From CAITWF01 sp038231575 (GTDB taxonomy: Bacteria; Verrucomicrobiota; Verrucomicrobiia; Opitutales; Opitutaceae), in NCBI GenBank assembly GCA_038231575.1, contig JBBRLB010000010.1, positions 1 through 64,000 of the forward strand: a stretch of 64,000 bases of DNA, given 5' to 3'. Positions within the stretch are counted from its first letter, which is position 1; the number at the start of each line of letters is the position of its first letter. Positions 8,419 to 16,080 of the stretch are shown here, piece by piece. Position numbers and translations under genes: made by a program. The notes under the pieces are model-generated. The model saw only the letters and a program-made list of their open reading frames with translations. It did no database searches and was not told the origin of the DNA.

Positions 8419-9339
8419 ATGAAATTCAAGCTGACCGGACTGGTTGCCGCCCCCTTCACGCCCTTCACGCCCCAGGGCGAACTTGCGCTCGCGGTCGTGC
8501 CACGGCAGGCGCGCACCCTCGCGAGCAACGGCGTCATCGGCGCCTTCGTGTGCGGCACGACGGGCGAAGGCTCGTCGATGACGAGCGAGGAACGCCGCCG
8601 CGTCACGGAAGCGTGGGTGGCAGCGCGGCCCGCAGGGTTGAACATCATCGCGCACGTCGGGCATCTGAGTGTGGGCGAGGCCCGGGCGCTCGCGCAGCAC
8701 GCGCAGGCGGCGGGCGCCGATGCGATCGCCGCGGTGGCGCCGAGTTTTTTCAAACCCCCGGGCGTCGGCGAACTGGTGGCGTGGTGCGCGCAGGTGGCGG
8801 CCGCGGCGCCGCAGCTGCCTTTCTATTATTACCACATTCCGTCGATGACGAATTTCGTGATTCCGGCCGCGGCGTTTCTCGCCGAGGCGAAGGCGAAAAT
8901 TCCGACGCTCGCGGGGATCAAATTTACCTACGAGGACATCAAGGACTATAGCGCGGCGCGCGCGTTGGGCGGCGACGACTACGATATCCTCTTCGGTCGC
9001 GACGAGATTTTGCTCACGGGACTTGGGCTGGGCGCGACGGGCGCGGTCGGCAGCACCTACAACTACGCGGCGCCGCTTTATCACCGCATCATCCGCGCGC
9101 ACGCGGCTGGCGATCTCGCCACGGCGGAGCGCGAGCAGGCGAAGGCGCGGGCGTTCATCGACGTAATGAACCGCTTCGGCGGCCAGCCGGCGGGCAAAGC
9201 GATCATGAAACTCATCGGGGTCGACTGCGGACCGGTGCGGCTGCCGATGCGCGCGCTGACGCCGGCTGACGAGGCGGGATTGCGCGCCGCGCTCGAGGCC
9301 GTGGGCTTCTTCGAATATTCGTCGAAACTCGCGGCGTGA
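8419..9339 (+). CDS. nanA: N-acetylneuraminate lyase (DHDPS/NAL family)
   Basis: A class I aldolase of the dihydrodipicolinate synthase/N-acetylneuraminate lyase family, 306 residues, cytoplasmic. It is predicted to split N-acetylneuraminate into ManNAc and pyruvate. Visible residues are the GTTGEG loop (46-51), Tyr138 in YYYHIP, and the Schiff-base Lys168 in GIKFTYED. The YYYHIPSMT version of the motif is typical of the Bacteroidetes/eukaryote-like NAL branch, not of DapA. It forms a tight pair with the NanM-like gene downstream (stop at 9337-9339, next ATG at 9348). Two sialidases follow within 8 kb, which supports the substrate. Confidence 0.88.
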   Translation: MKFKLTGLVAAPFTPFTPQGELALAVVPRQARTLASNGVIGAFVCGTTGEGSSMTSEERRRVTEAWVAARPAGLNIIAHVGHLSVGEARALAQHAQAAGADAIAAVAPSFFKPPGVGELVAWCAQVAAAAPQLPFYYYHIPSMTNFVIPAAAFLAEAKAKIPTLAGIKFTYEDIKDYSAARALGGDDYDILFGRDEILLTGLGLGATGAVGSTYNYAAPLYHRIIRAHAAGDLATAEREQAKARAFIDVMNRFGGQPAGKAIMKLIGVDCGPVRLPMRALTPADEAGLRAALEAVGFFEYSSKLAA

Positions 9340-9347
9340 TCCCGCCG

Positions 9348-10379
9348 ATGACTTCGGGCGTCAAATTCGCGGGTGTGGCCAGCCTGTTGCTCGCGACCGC
9401 CCACGCCGCCCTCGACTGGAAATCGCTCCCGGCGATCCCGGATCGGGAAGGCTACGCTGGCAGCTATGCCGGTGCGAGCGGCGGGGCGCTGCTCGTCGCG
9501 GGAGGCGCGAATTTTCCGGACAAACGTCCGTGGGAGGGCGGCACGAAGGTTTGGTATGATCGCGTATTCGTGCTGAAAACTGGCGCGGCGGCGTGGCTGG
9601 AGGTGGAACGACTGCCGGCGGTGGGCGGCTACGGCGTCTCGGTGACACTCGACGAGGGCCTGCTGTTGATCGGCGGAGGGGACGCGAAACGAAATTTTTC
9701 CGAGGTGTGGCTCACTCAGTGGGACGGGCGCGAGGTGAAATTCACCGCGTGGCCGAGTCTGCCGAAGCCTCTCGCGATGGCCGCCGGCGCGCGCGTGGGC
9801 CGGACGATTTTTGTCGCGGGCGGGCTCGATCGGCCGGACGCGACGCGGGCGCAGAACGTTTTGTTCGCGCTCATGCTCGACGACCTGAAGGCCGGTTGGC
9901 GTGAACTCGCGCCCTGGCCGGGCCCGGCGCGGATGCTCGCCACCGCGGGCGCGCAGGACGGAAGTTTTTTTCTCTTCAGCGGCGCGCGACTCGTGACGGA
10001 TGCGCAGGGCAAGACCGCCCGCGAATGGTTGCGCGACGCGTATCGCTACACGCCGGGCGCCGGCTGGAAGCGCCTCGCAGATTTGCCGCGCGTGGCGGTC
10101 GCCGCGCCGACCCCGGCGCCGAGCGTGGGCGGAAAACTGCTCGTGATCGGCGGCGACGATGGCGCGCAGACGACGGTGGCGCCGACGGAGCACCAAGGTT
10201 TCCCGCGCGACGTGCTCGCTTACGATTCGCAGGCGGATGCCTGGACGCGCGCGGGCGAGGTTCCGTTTTCGCTCGTGACGACGACCCTCGCCGAGTGGCG
10301 CGGAAAAATCGTGATTCCCGGTGGGGAACAACGCCCCGGGGTGCGTTCCACGGCGGTGTGGGCGGCGGAGATCAAGTGA
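9348..10379 (+). CDS. Cyclically permuted mutarotase (NanM-like kelch propeller), exported
   Basis: A kelch-type beta-propeller of 343 residues with a signal peptide ending near TAHAA. Blade motifs include LLVAGGANFPD with WEGGTKVWYDRV, LLLIGGGD, TIFVAGGLDRP and a final GKIVIPGGEQRPGVRS. This layout matches the cyclically permuted mutarotase group that includes NanM, which interconverts anomers of sialic acid outside the cytoplasm. An alternative GTG start at 9336 would overlap the lyase stop codon as GTGA, which would couple translation. The ATG at 9348 gives the better signal peptide. Role in sialate uptake is inferred from family and the lyase next door. Confidence 0.8.
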   Translation: MTSGVKFAGVASLLLATAHAALDWKSLPAIPDREGYAGSYAGASGGALLVAGGANFPDKRPWEGGTKVWYDRVFVLKTGAAAWLEVERLPAVGGYGVSVTLDEGLLLIGGGDAKRNFSEVWLTQWDGREVKFTAWPSLPKPLAMAAGARVGRTIFVAGGLDRPDATRAQNVLFALMLDDLKAGWRELAPWPGPARMLATAGAQDGSFFLFSGARLVTDAQGKTAREWLRDAYRYTPGAGWKRLADLPRVAVAAPTPAPSVGGKLLVIGGDDGAQTTVAPTEHQGFPRDVLAYDSQADAWTRAGEVPFSLVTTTLAEWRGKIVIPGGEQRPGVRSTAVWAAEIK

Positions 10380-10533
10380 CGGATGAAGGCGACGCTGACA
10401 TCGCGTGCGCGCGTCCCCCGAAACGATCGCCCGGACGGGCGCGACGGAGAGGGTCGCATGGCCCGAGATTTTCCGTCAGTGAACAGGCGAGCCTCCCGCC
10501 CGCCCGAATTTTCAACCCCGAATTGATCCTGCC

Positions 10534-11901
10534 ATGAAACCCTCGTCGTTTCCTCCGCCCCTCGCGGGACTTTGCAGCCACGCCGACGGCGCGCGCGCCG
10601 GCCGGTCGGTCGACGCCACCGTCGATCGCCTGCGGCGCTATGTTTACCTGCAGAGCCAGTCGCTCTTTCTGTTCGCCGCGCACTTCAATCGGCTGCCCGA
10701 GTGGGAAACCAAGGGCGCCATCTCGCTCCACCTCTGGCAGGAGGCCGAGCACAGCACGTGGTTTCGCGCCCGCATCACCGAGATGCGGACGCCGCCGCAT
10801 CACCTCGACCACGTGCCCGACCCGGCGCTCGCCGCGTTTTTCGAAGAGCTCAAACGTGCGGAGAACTCGCGCGAATTTCTCGTCGGCGTGTATGGCGTGT
10901 TGAAACCGGCGCTCGCGGCCGCGTTTCGCGAGCACCTCGCGCAGGCCCACCCGATCGCCGATCAGCCGACGCGCCGCCTGCTGCAGTTCGCCCTCGCGGA
11001 AGAAGAAGCGCAGCTCGCCTGGGGAGAGGCGGCGCTGGCCGCGGTCGCGTCCGATGCGGCGAGCGCGCCCGAGCTCGTGGCGTGGAAAAAACATCTCACC
11101 GACTATCTCGCCGCCGCCGGGGGGATTCATGGCGAGTCCGCGCGTTTGCCCGCCGTGCCACTGCCGCTCCCGCGCGCGGCCCGACCGGCGCCGACGTCGA
11201 TCGTGCCGCAGCGCGACGCGCGCTTTCCGCACGTGTGGCGCTCGCGGGGCGTGGTGCCCGCGCCCACGCGGCCGGTGCACGAACGCCTCTGGTGGATGAT
11301 GAACGTGCGCCTGAACGAAATGCACGTGGCCGAACTCATCGCCACGGTCATCGCCGACTGGAAAGGCCAGCCGTGGGAATTCTACCGCGATCTCGCGCGG
11401 CATCTGTGGGACGAGACGCGCCACTGCCTGTTGGGCGAAGTCGCGTTCGTCTCCCAAGGAATCGATCACACGAAAATTCCCACGCACATCGGCTTCGCCG
11501 AATATCCGAATCGCGAGCTGCCGCCGCCCGAGCGTTATGCGTTTCTCTGGGGCATCGAGCAGGGGCTCATGACGAAAACGGGCAAGCAGGCCGAGGTCGC
11601 ACTCGCGCGGGCGGGCGGCGACGAACGCGCCACGGTGTTTCAGGATTTCGACTGGGCCGACGAAGTGCTGCACGCGGCGATCGGCCGGCGCTGGCTCGAG
11701 CCGCATTTTAAAACGCGAGCGGAGATGCTCGGCGTTTACGAGCGCATCCGTCCCGCCTACGACCAGATGAAGGACGACGATCTCAAGCTGCCGGGGCGCG
11801 ACTGGTGGCCGGCGTTTTACGCGAAACATCTTCAGCACCTCGACCCGCAACTGGGCCAGCCGACGCCGTCCGATGCCCCGATGACGGCCGGCGGTTACTA
11901 G
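10534..11901 (+). CDS. Ferritin-like di-iron protein with two helical-bundle halves
   Basis: A 455-residue soluble protein with two ferritin-like halves. The C-terminal half keeps a full set of carboxylate and histidine ligands: Glu262 or Glu267, Glu294-x2-His297, Glu342 and Glu377-x2-His380. The N-terminal half has Glu70-x2-His73, but at the second site (residues 156-165) the His is missing, so it may be structural. Such bundles bind two irons and use oxygen, for example as oxygenases or oxidases. I do not recognise a characterised family. It starts an apparent operon with a sugar kinase (13 bases downstream) and a TIM-barrel protein, inside the sialic-acid locus. The substrate is unknown. 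Confidence 0.7.
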   Translation: MKPSSFPPPLAGLCSHADGARAGRSVDATVDRLRRYVYLQSQSLFLFAAHFNRLPEWETKGAISLHLWQEAEHSTWFRARITEMRTPPHHLDHVPDPALAAFFEELKRAENSREFLVGVYGVLKPALAAAFREHLAQAHPIADQPTRRLLQFALAEEEAQLAWGEAALAAVASDAASAPELVAWKKHLTDYLAAAGGIHGESARLPAVPLPLPRAARPAPTSIVPQRDARFPHVWRSRGVVPAPTRPVHERLWWMMNVRLNEMHVAELIATVIADWKGQPWEFYRDLARHLWDETRHCLLGEVAFVSQGIDHTKIPTHIGFAEYPNRELPPPERYAFLWGIEQGLMTKTGKQAEVALARAGGDERATVFQDFDWADEVLHAAIGRRWLEPHFKTRAEMLGVYERIRPAYDQMKDDDLKLPGRDWWPAFYAKHLQHLDPQLGQPTPSDAPMTAGGY

Positions 11902-11914
11902 AACGACGCCGGTC

Positions 11915-12832
11915 ATGAACCTGATTGTCGTGGGGGGCACGGTGGTGGATGTGATTTTTCGTGGACTGAAACGTTTGCCGACGTGGCCCGAGCACACGGA
12001 ATTTACGGCGACGAATCTCGTGCGGCCCACACACGCGCCGCTCGTGACGCTCGGCGGCAATGGCGCCAACGCCGCGTATGTCGCCGCCAAGTGCGGCGCT
12101 AATGTGACGCTGCACACGGCACTGGGCGCGGACGCGCTGGGCGGTCTCGCGCGCGGCTGGCTGGAATCGGCGGGCTGCCGACTGCGAGTCGCGAGTCGCC
12201 TCGCGACAAAGGCGACGGCGATCAACGTGACGGCGGCGGACGCACGGCATCGGCGGGCCACGCTGTTTTTTCCGGGAGCGCCGGTCGCGCTGCCCCGGCT
12301 CGCCGCCGCGCGCGGGGTGCGGGCCGTGCTGGTGTGCGGCTGGCCGCATCCGCCGTTGCGCGCGATGGCACGGGAATTTGAGGCGCTGCGGGCGCGAGGC
12401 GTGCGCACGGCTTTTGATCCCGGCCCGCTGCTGGACGCCCCGCCGGCACTCGCCGCCTATCGGCTATTGCTCAAGCAACTCGATCTGCTGGTGCTCAACG
12501 CGCACGAACTATCGGTGCTGACTCGCGCGCCGGATCTGGCGACGGGGCTGCGGCGGCTCCGCGAGTTTCATGCGGGCGATGTGGTGGTAAAGCGTGGGGG
12601 TGACGGCGCGCTGTGGCTGCCGGCGGGGGCGCGCGATCCGAAACAGGCGCGCGAGTTTCGGAGTCGCGCGGTGCGCGTCGTCAACACCGTGGGGGCCGGC
12701 GATACGTTTAATGGCGCCCTGCTCGCAGCGTTGGTGCGCGGCGCATCTTTTCCGAACGCAATGCGCGCGGGCAATCGCATCGCGGCCCAAGTCGTGGCGT
12801 CGGGGCGCGGAGTCCTCGGTGTCCGGCGCTGA
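11915..12832 (+). CDS. PfkB-family carbohydrate kinase
   Basis: A ribokinase-fold sugar or nucleoside kinase, 305 residues. The N-terminal VVGGTVVD strand and the GGNGANAA motif (residues 48-55) form the sugar site. The C-terminal GAGDTFNGA (260-268) carries the catalytic Asp263 and anion hole, and VVVKRGGDGA precedes it. It lies 13 bases after the di-iron gene and its stop is 4 bases before the TIM-barrel start at 12837, so the three genes are very likely co-transcribed. In a sialic acid locus a kinase could phosphorylate ManNAc or GlcNAc, but PfkB members vary widely and the substrate cannot be read from the sequence. Confidence 0.85.
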   Translation: MNLIVVGGTVVDVIFRGLKRLPTWPEHTEFTATNLVRPTHAPLVTLGGNGANAAYVAAKCGANVTLHTALGADALGGLARGWLESAGCRLRVASRLATKATAINVTAADARHRRATLFFPGAPVALPRLAAARGVRAVLVCGWPHPPLRAMAREFEALRARGVRTAFDPGPLLDAPPALAAYRLLLKQLDLLVLNAHELSVLTRAPDLATGLRRLREFHAGDVVVKRGGDGALWLPAGARDPKQAREFRSRAVRVVNTVGAGDTFNGALLAALVRGASFPNAMRAGNRIAAQVVASGRGVLGVRR

Positions 12833-12836
12833 GCGC

Positions 12837-13679
12837 ATGAGACCCCGAATCGTTTTCGTCGCCAATTTGTGGACCCTCGCAGGGCATCCGCCGGCCCGCC
12901 GGGAGTGGTCGCTCGCGCGAAAAGTGCGCACGGTTGCGGAAGCCGGCTTCGATGCGGTCACCGCACCGCCGAGTGCGGAACTCACCGCGCTGCTCCGCGC
13001 GCACGGATTACGCTACATGGGATTTTTCTCGTCGAACGATGCACGGGAAATTCGTCCGCAACTGGCCGCCCAACGCGCCGCGGGCGCGGAACTCGTCAAC
13101 GCCCAGCTCGGCGACGACTTTACGGCGATCGCGGAGGGCACGCGGCTGGTTCGCACCCTCCAACGCGAAGCCCGCCGGCAAAAACTCTACGCGGCGATCG
13201 AGGTGCATCGTGATACCGCGACCGAGACGCCGGAGAAAACCTACGCGATCGCCGATGCGTATCGCCGCGCGACGGGCGAGATCCTGCCGCTCACGTGGGA
13301 CCATTCGCATTTGGCGGTCGTGAAGCATTTGAAGCCGGCGCTGTTCAATCCGGTGCTGCTGCAGCGTCGCGATCTGATTCAAGCCGCCCGGATTTTTCAT
13401 CTGCGACCGTTCAACGGCCAGCATGCTCAGGTGCCGGTGATCGATGCGCGGGGGCGGCTGACGCCGGAATTTCGCACGTGGCTAAGTTTCGCCGAAGCGC
13501 TGATCAAACTGTGGCTCGCCGGGCCGCAGCCGGGCGGCGAACTCTGGGTGTGTCCGGAAATCGGGCCGGTCGGAGTCCACGGTTACAACCTGAGTGTGAT
13601 GGAGCCGAGCTGGACGCAGGCGATCGTTTGCCGGCGAGAGCTGCGCAAACTTTGGCGCCGGCTGACGAAACGCCGCTAA
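12837..13679 (+). CDS. Xylose-isomerase-like TIM-barrel protein
   Basis: A 280-residue protein resembling the sugar phosphate isomerase/epimerase (AP endonuclease 2-like) TIM barrels. It has EAGFDAVTAPPSAE, GAELVNAQLGDDF and IEVHRDTATETPEKTY, then LTWDHSHLAVVKHL and a late WVCPEIGP strand. The charged ends of the strands (Glu at IEVHRD, Asp-His at WDHSH, Glu at CPEIG) are in the places where this superfamily binds a divalent metal. The ATG at 12837 sits 4 bases after the kinase stop. It is convergent with the sialidase at 13782, with a palindromic repeat in the gap. The substrate is unknown. Confidence 0.75.
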   Translation: MRPRIVFVANLWTLAGHPPARREWSLARKVRTVAEAGFDAVTAPPSAELTALLRAHGLRYMGFFSSNDAREIRPQLAAQRAAGAELVNAQLGDDFTAIAEGTRLVRTLQREARRQKLYAAIEVHRDTATETPEKTYAIADAYRRATGEILPLTWDHSHLAVVKHLKPALFNPVLLQRRDLIQAARIFHLRPFNGQHAQVPVIDARGRLTPEFRTWLSFAEALIKLWLAGPQPGGELWVCPEIGPVGVHGYNLSVMEPSWTQAIVCRRELRKLWRRLTKRR

Positions 13680-13687
13680 ACCTGTTT

Positions 13688-13764
13688 GTCATTCTAACGC
13701 AGAGGAGAATCCGCGGCCGCAAAGCCGGACGGGTAGAGGGATTCTGCGCGGCGCCCAGAATGAC
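13688..13764. repeat. Imperfect palindromic intergenic element (GTCATTCT ends)
   Basis: GTCATTCT at 13688-13695 is inverted at 13757-13764 (AGAATGAC). An inner pair AGAATCC (13706-13712) and GGATTCT (13739-13745) nests inside it. The element is 77 bp and fills most of the gap between convergent genes. From general experience, elements with these ends are scattered through many bacterial genomes, but only one copy is seen in this window, so repeat status is inferred. Confidence 0.6.
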
Positions 13765-13781
13765 CAGCCGCGGGCGCGAGC

Positions 13782-14912
13782 TTAGTTTTTCTCCGGGCCA
13801 ACGGCGAAGCGCGCGAACGTGATTTTTTCGTAGGGCTTCTTGTCGCCGCGTTCGTAGAGGCAGGCGGCTTCGGTCGCCGTCAGCGCGACGAGACTCGAGT
13901 AAGCGGCGGGTCCGGCGTGGAGCACGGCGACTTCGCGCCAGGTCTTCGCGTTGTCGGCGCTGGCGCGGACGGTAAGATTCTCGCGGGCTTTGGGATTCGC
14001 GGGATTTGAAAAGAGGAGGAGTTTCGCCGCATCGTCGCGCAGCAGGCTGGCCTGGCACACCGGCTCAACGAGCGCGGTCGCATCGGCGGCCGGCGTCCAC
14101 GTCTGGCCGCCATCCGTGCTGGTGGATTGGGCACGCACGGAACGCCCGAGATACGAACGCATGTCCATCAGGAGCGTGCCGCGATCGTCGAAGAGTTCGG
14201 CGACCTGGCATTCGTTCATCGCGGGTTTGATGGTGCCGCCGAGTTGCCAGGTTTTTCCGTGATCGTCGGAAAAGATCGCGTGCGATCCCTGGAGGGCTTT
14301 TTTCGTGGGGTCGGGATTGGCGTAATTGTAATCGCACGGGATCACCAGGCGGCCGGCGTGCACGCCGTGCTTGATCTGGATGCCGATGCCGGGGCCGGTC
14401 GCATACCACGTCCACAACGGGTCCTTGGTCGTCGAGGTCACTTCGCGCGGTTTCGCCCACGTGGCGCCGTGATCGGTGGAGGTGATAACCCAGACGGTGC
14501 GCGAGCCACGCACGGTGCCGGCGGCGATATCCTTTTCGCGATCCTGGCCGAGGTTGTGGGTGGAGAAGAGAAACAGCGTGCCGGTGGATTCGTCGAGAAC
14601 GGGGCAGGGGTTGCCGCAGGTGTTGTCGACGTCGTCCCAGATCAATTGTTGCGGGCCCCACGTGCGCCCGCCGTCGGTGGAGCGTTTCACGAGCAGATCG
14701 ATGTCGCCGGCGTCGCCGCCGCCGTTCTTGCGGCCCTCGGCGAACGCGAGCAAATCGCCGTTCTGGGCGTGGATAACGGCGGGGATGCGATAGGTGTGGT
14801 AGCCGTCCTGACCGGAAACGTAGACGTCGGTCTGCTCGACCGCGGCCGTGGCGCGGACGACGAACGAAGCGAGGCAAACGGCGGCGACGAAAGCGAGGCG
14901 ACGAAGAATCAT
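13782..14912 (-). CDS. Secreted exo-alpha-sialidase (GH33-like)
   Basis: A six-bladed sialidase of 376 residues. The start at 14912 opens a signal peptide (MILRRLAFVAAVCLASF). YRIP at residues 41-44 carries the first arginine of the substrate triad. FAEGRKNGGGDAGD follows and includes the Asp-rich acid/base region. Asp-boxes are STDGGRTW, STDHGATW, SDDHGKTW and STDGGQTW. NECQVAEL provides the family glutamate, and YSSLVAL the nucleophile Tyr region. The protein would release terminal sialic acid outside the cytoplasm or in the periplasm. It is divergent from the esterase at 15103, with a candidate operator in the gap. An upstream ATG at 14930 is possible. Confidence 0.9.
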   Translation of the reverse strand: MILRRLAFVAAVCLASFVVRATAAVEQTDVYVSGQDGYHTYRIPAVIHAQNGDLLAFAEGRKNGGGDAGDIDLLVKRSTDGGRTWGPQQLIWDDVDNTCGNPCPVLDESTGTLFLFSTHNLGQDREKDIAAGTVRGSRTVWVITSTDHGATWAKPREVTSTTKDPLWTWYATGPGIGIQIKHGVHAGRLVIPCDYNYANPDPTKKALQGSHAIFSDDHGKTWQLGGTIKPAMNECQVAELFDDRGTLLMDMRSYLGRSVRAQSTSTDGGQTWTPAADATALVEPVCQASLLRDDAAKLLLFSNPANPKARENLTVRASADNAKTWREVAVLHAGPAAYSSLVALTATEAACLYERGDKKPYEKITFARFAVGPEKN

Positions 14913-14972
14913 GGGGTGGTGGGGGTGCATCGGATTAAGAGGATCACCGGGAGAAGGGAAAACTTCAATTGA

Positions 14973-14993
14973 GTGGTATTGGCATGTCACCAC
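14973..14993. promoter_or_regulatory. Candidate operator between sialidase and esterase genes
   Basis: A short inverted repeat: GTGGT at 14973-14977 against ACCAC at 14989-14993, with an 11-base centre. The left half reads GTGGTATT. The same GTGGTATT octamer occurs at 20670-20677 upstream of the TonB receptor, next to the GntR/LacI-type regulator gene. Placement between divergent genes fits a regulator site, but two occurrences are weak evidence. Confidence 0.35.
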
Positions 14994-15102
14994 TGGACAA
15001 CGGCCACATGGGATAGGAGCGAAGTGGTTCGTCGGTAATGCCAGTGGATTTGAGTCCTTCCCCCGCGGCCGCCGTTCCATTATTAAAAGATTGGTGCGGC
15101 AC

Positions 15103-16008
15103 ATGAAATTCGCGCGATTCGTTTTGGGTGTCACGGCGGTGGCTTTTAGGGCCGCGACGCTGGCGGCTCAGCCGCTCAGTGCGCCCGCAAAGCCAGCGGA
15201 ACCGGGCTACGCGATCACCCTCGCGGCCGCGCTGCAGCCGACGCGCACGCTGATCTACAAGCGCGTCGGAACGCAGGAGCTGCGGCTCGATATTTTTCTA
15301 CCGCCGGATTTCAAGGCCGACGATCACCGCCAGAGTGTGATCGCGTTTCACGGCGGAGGTTGGTCAGGCGGCGAACCGCGCTCGATGTATCCCTTCGTCG
15401 CGTGGGCGGCGGAACGAGGCTTCGTCGCCATCAGTGCGCAATATCGCCGCTACAAACCGAAAACCGAAAACACCGTCTTCGAGAGCGTGAAAGACGCGCG
15501 CTCCGCCGTGCGCTACCTGCGCGCGCACGCGGCTCAGCTCGGGCTCGATCCGCACCGCGTGGTGGTGATGGGATCGTCGGCCGGCGGACATCTGGCGGCT
15601 GGGACGGCGTTGTTCGATGACGTCAACGATGAGGCCGACGACCGCGCGATCTCCTGCCGACCGGACGCGATGATTTTGCTCTGGCCGGTGATTGATACGT
15701 CCGCGGAAGGTTACGGGAACGCGAAGATCGGCGAGCGGTGGCGCGAGCTTTCGCCGCGGCATCAGGTGCGGGCGGGTTTGCCGCCGACGCTGCTGTTTCA
15801 CGGGACGGCGGATACCACGGTGCCGTTTGCCGGGGCGCGCGCGTTTCACACAGCGATGCTGGCGGCGAAGAACGAATGTGAATTCGTGATCGGTCCGAAT
15901 GGCGGACACGGTTTCGCGATGAACGAAGCCGTGGCCTACGCCGATGCGCTTCGCCGGATCGAAGCGTTCCTGACCCCGCTGGGGTATCAGTTCATGCCGG
16001 TTAAATAA
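15103..16008 (+). CDS. Secreted alpha/beta-hydrolase (carbohydrate esterase-like)
   Basis: A 301-residue exported serine hydrolase. The start at 15103 opens a signal peptide. The oxyanion motif HGGGWSGG lies near residue 84 and the nucleophile elbow is GSSAGGH. FHGTADTTVPF gives the acid and GGHGFAM the catalytic His. This layout is close to the BD-FAE/acetyl-xylan-esterase-like group, which removes acetyl or feruloyl groups from sugars. It sits between two sialidase genes, so O-deacetylation of sialic acids or glycans is a reasonable guess. It converges on the second sialidase at 16081. Confidence 0.82.
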   Translation: MKFARFVLGVTAVAFRAATLAAQPLSAPAKPAEPGYAITLAAALQPTRTLIYKRVGTQELRLDIFLPPDFKADDHRQSVIAFHGGGWSGGEPRSMYPFVAWAAERGFVAISAQYRRYKPKTENTVFESVKDARSAVRYLRAHAAQLGLDPHRVVVMGSSAGGHLAAGTALFDDVNDEADDRAISCRPDAMILLWPVIDTSAEGYGNAKIGERWRELSPRHQVRAGLPPTLLFHGTADTTVPFAGARAFHTAMLAAKNECEFVIGPNGGHGFAMNEAVAYADALRRIEAFLTPLGYQFMPVK

Positions 16009-16036
16009 AAGCCCCTCGCGCGCTTGATCGAAACGT

Positions 16037-16070
16037 CGCCGCCGGGCCGGAAAATCCGGCCGGCGGTGGC
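16037..16070. terminator. GC-rich hairpin between convergent genes
   Basis: The run GCCGCCGGGCCGGA is answered across an AAA loop by TCCGGCCGGCGG, with one bulged base. It lies between the esterase stop (16008) and the sialidase stop (16081) and could serve both strands. No U-tract is present. Confidence 0.4.
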
Positions 16071-16080
16071 GGAAACCGCA

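Noticed and set aside
10418..10436. Small hairpin CGCCC/GGGCG between the mutarotase and di-iron genes
   Set aside because: It has only a 5-bp stem and no U-tract. In sequence this GC-rich such stems arise by chance.
10372..12408. A frame of 678 codons on the minus strand across the di-iron and kinase genes
   Set aside because: It is antisense to genes with clear active-site motifs. The composition is Arg/Ala-biased and no motif is seen.
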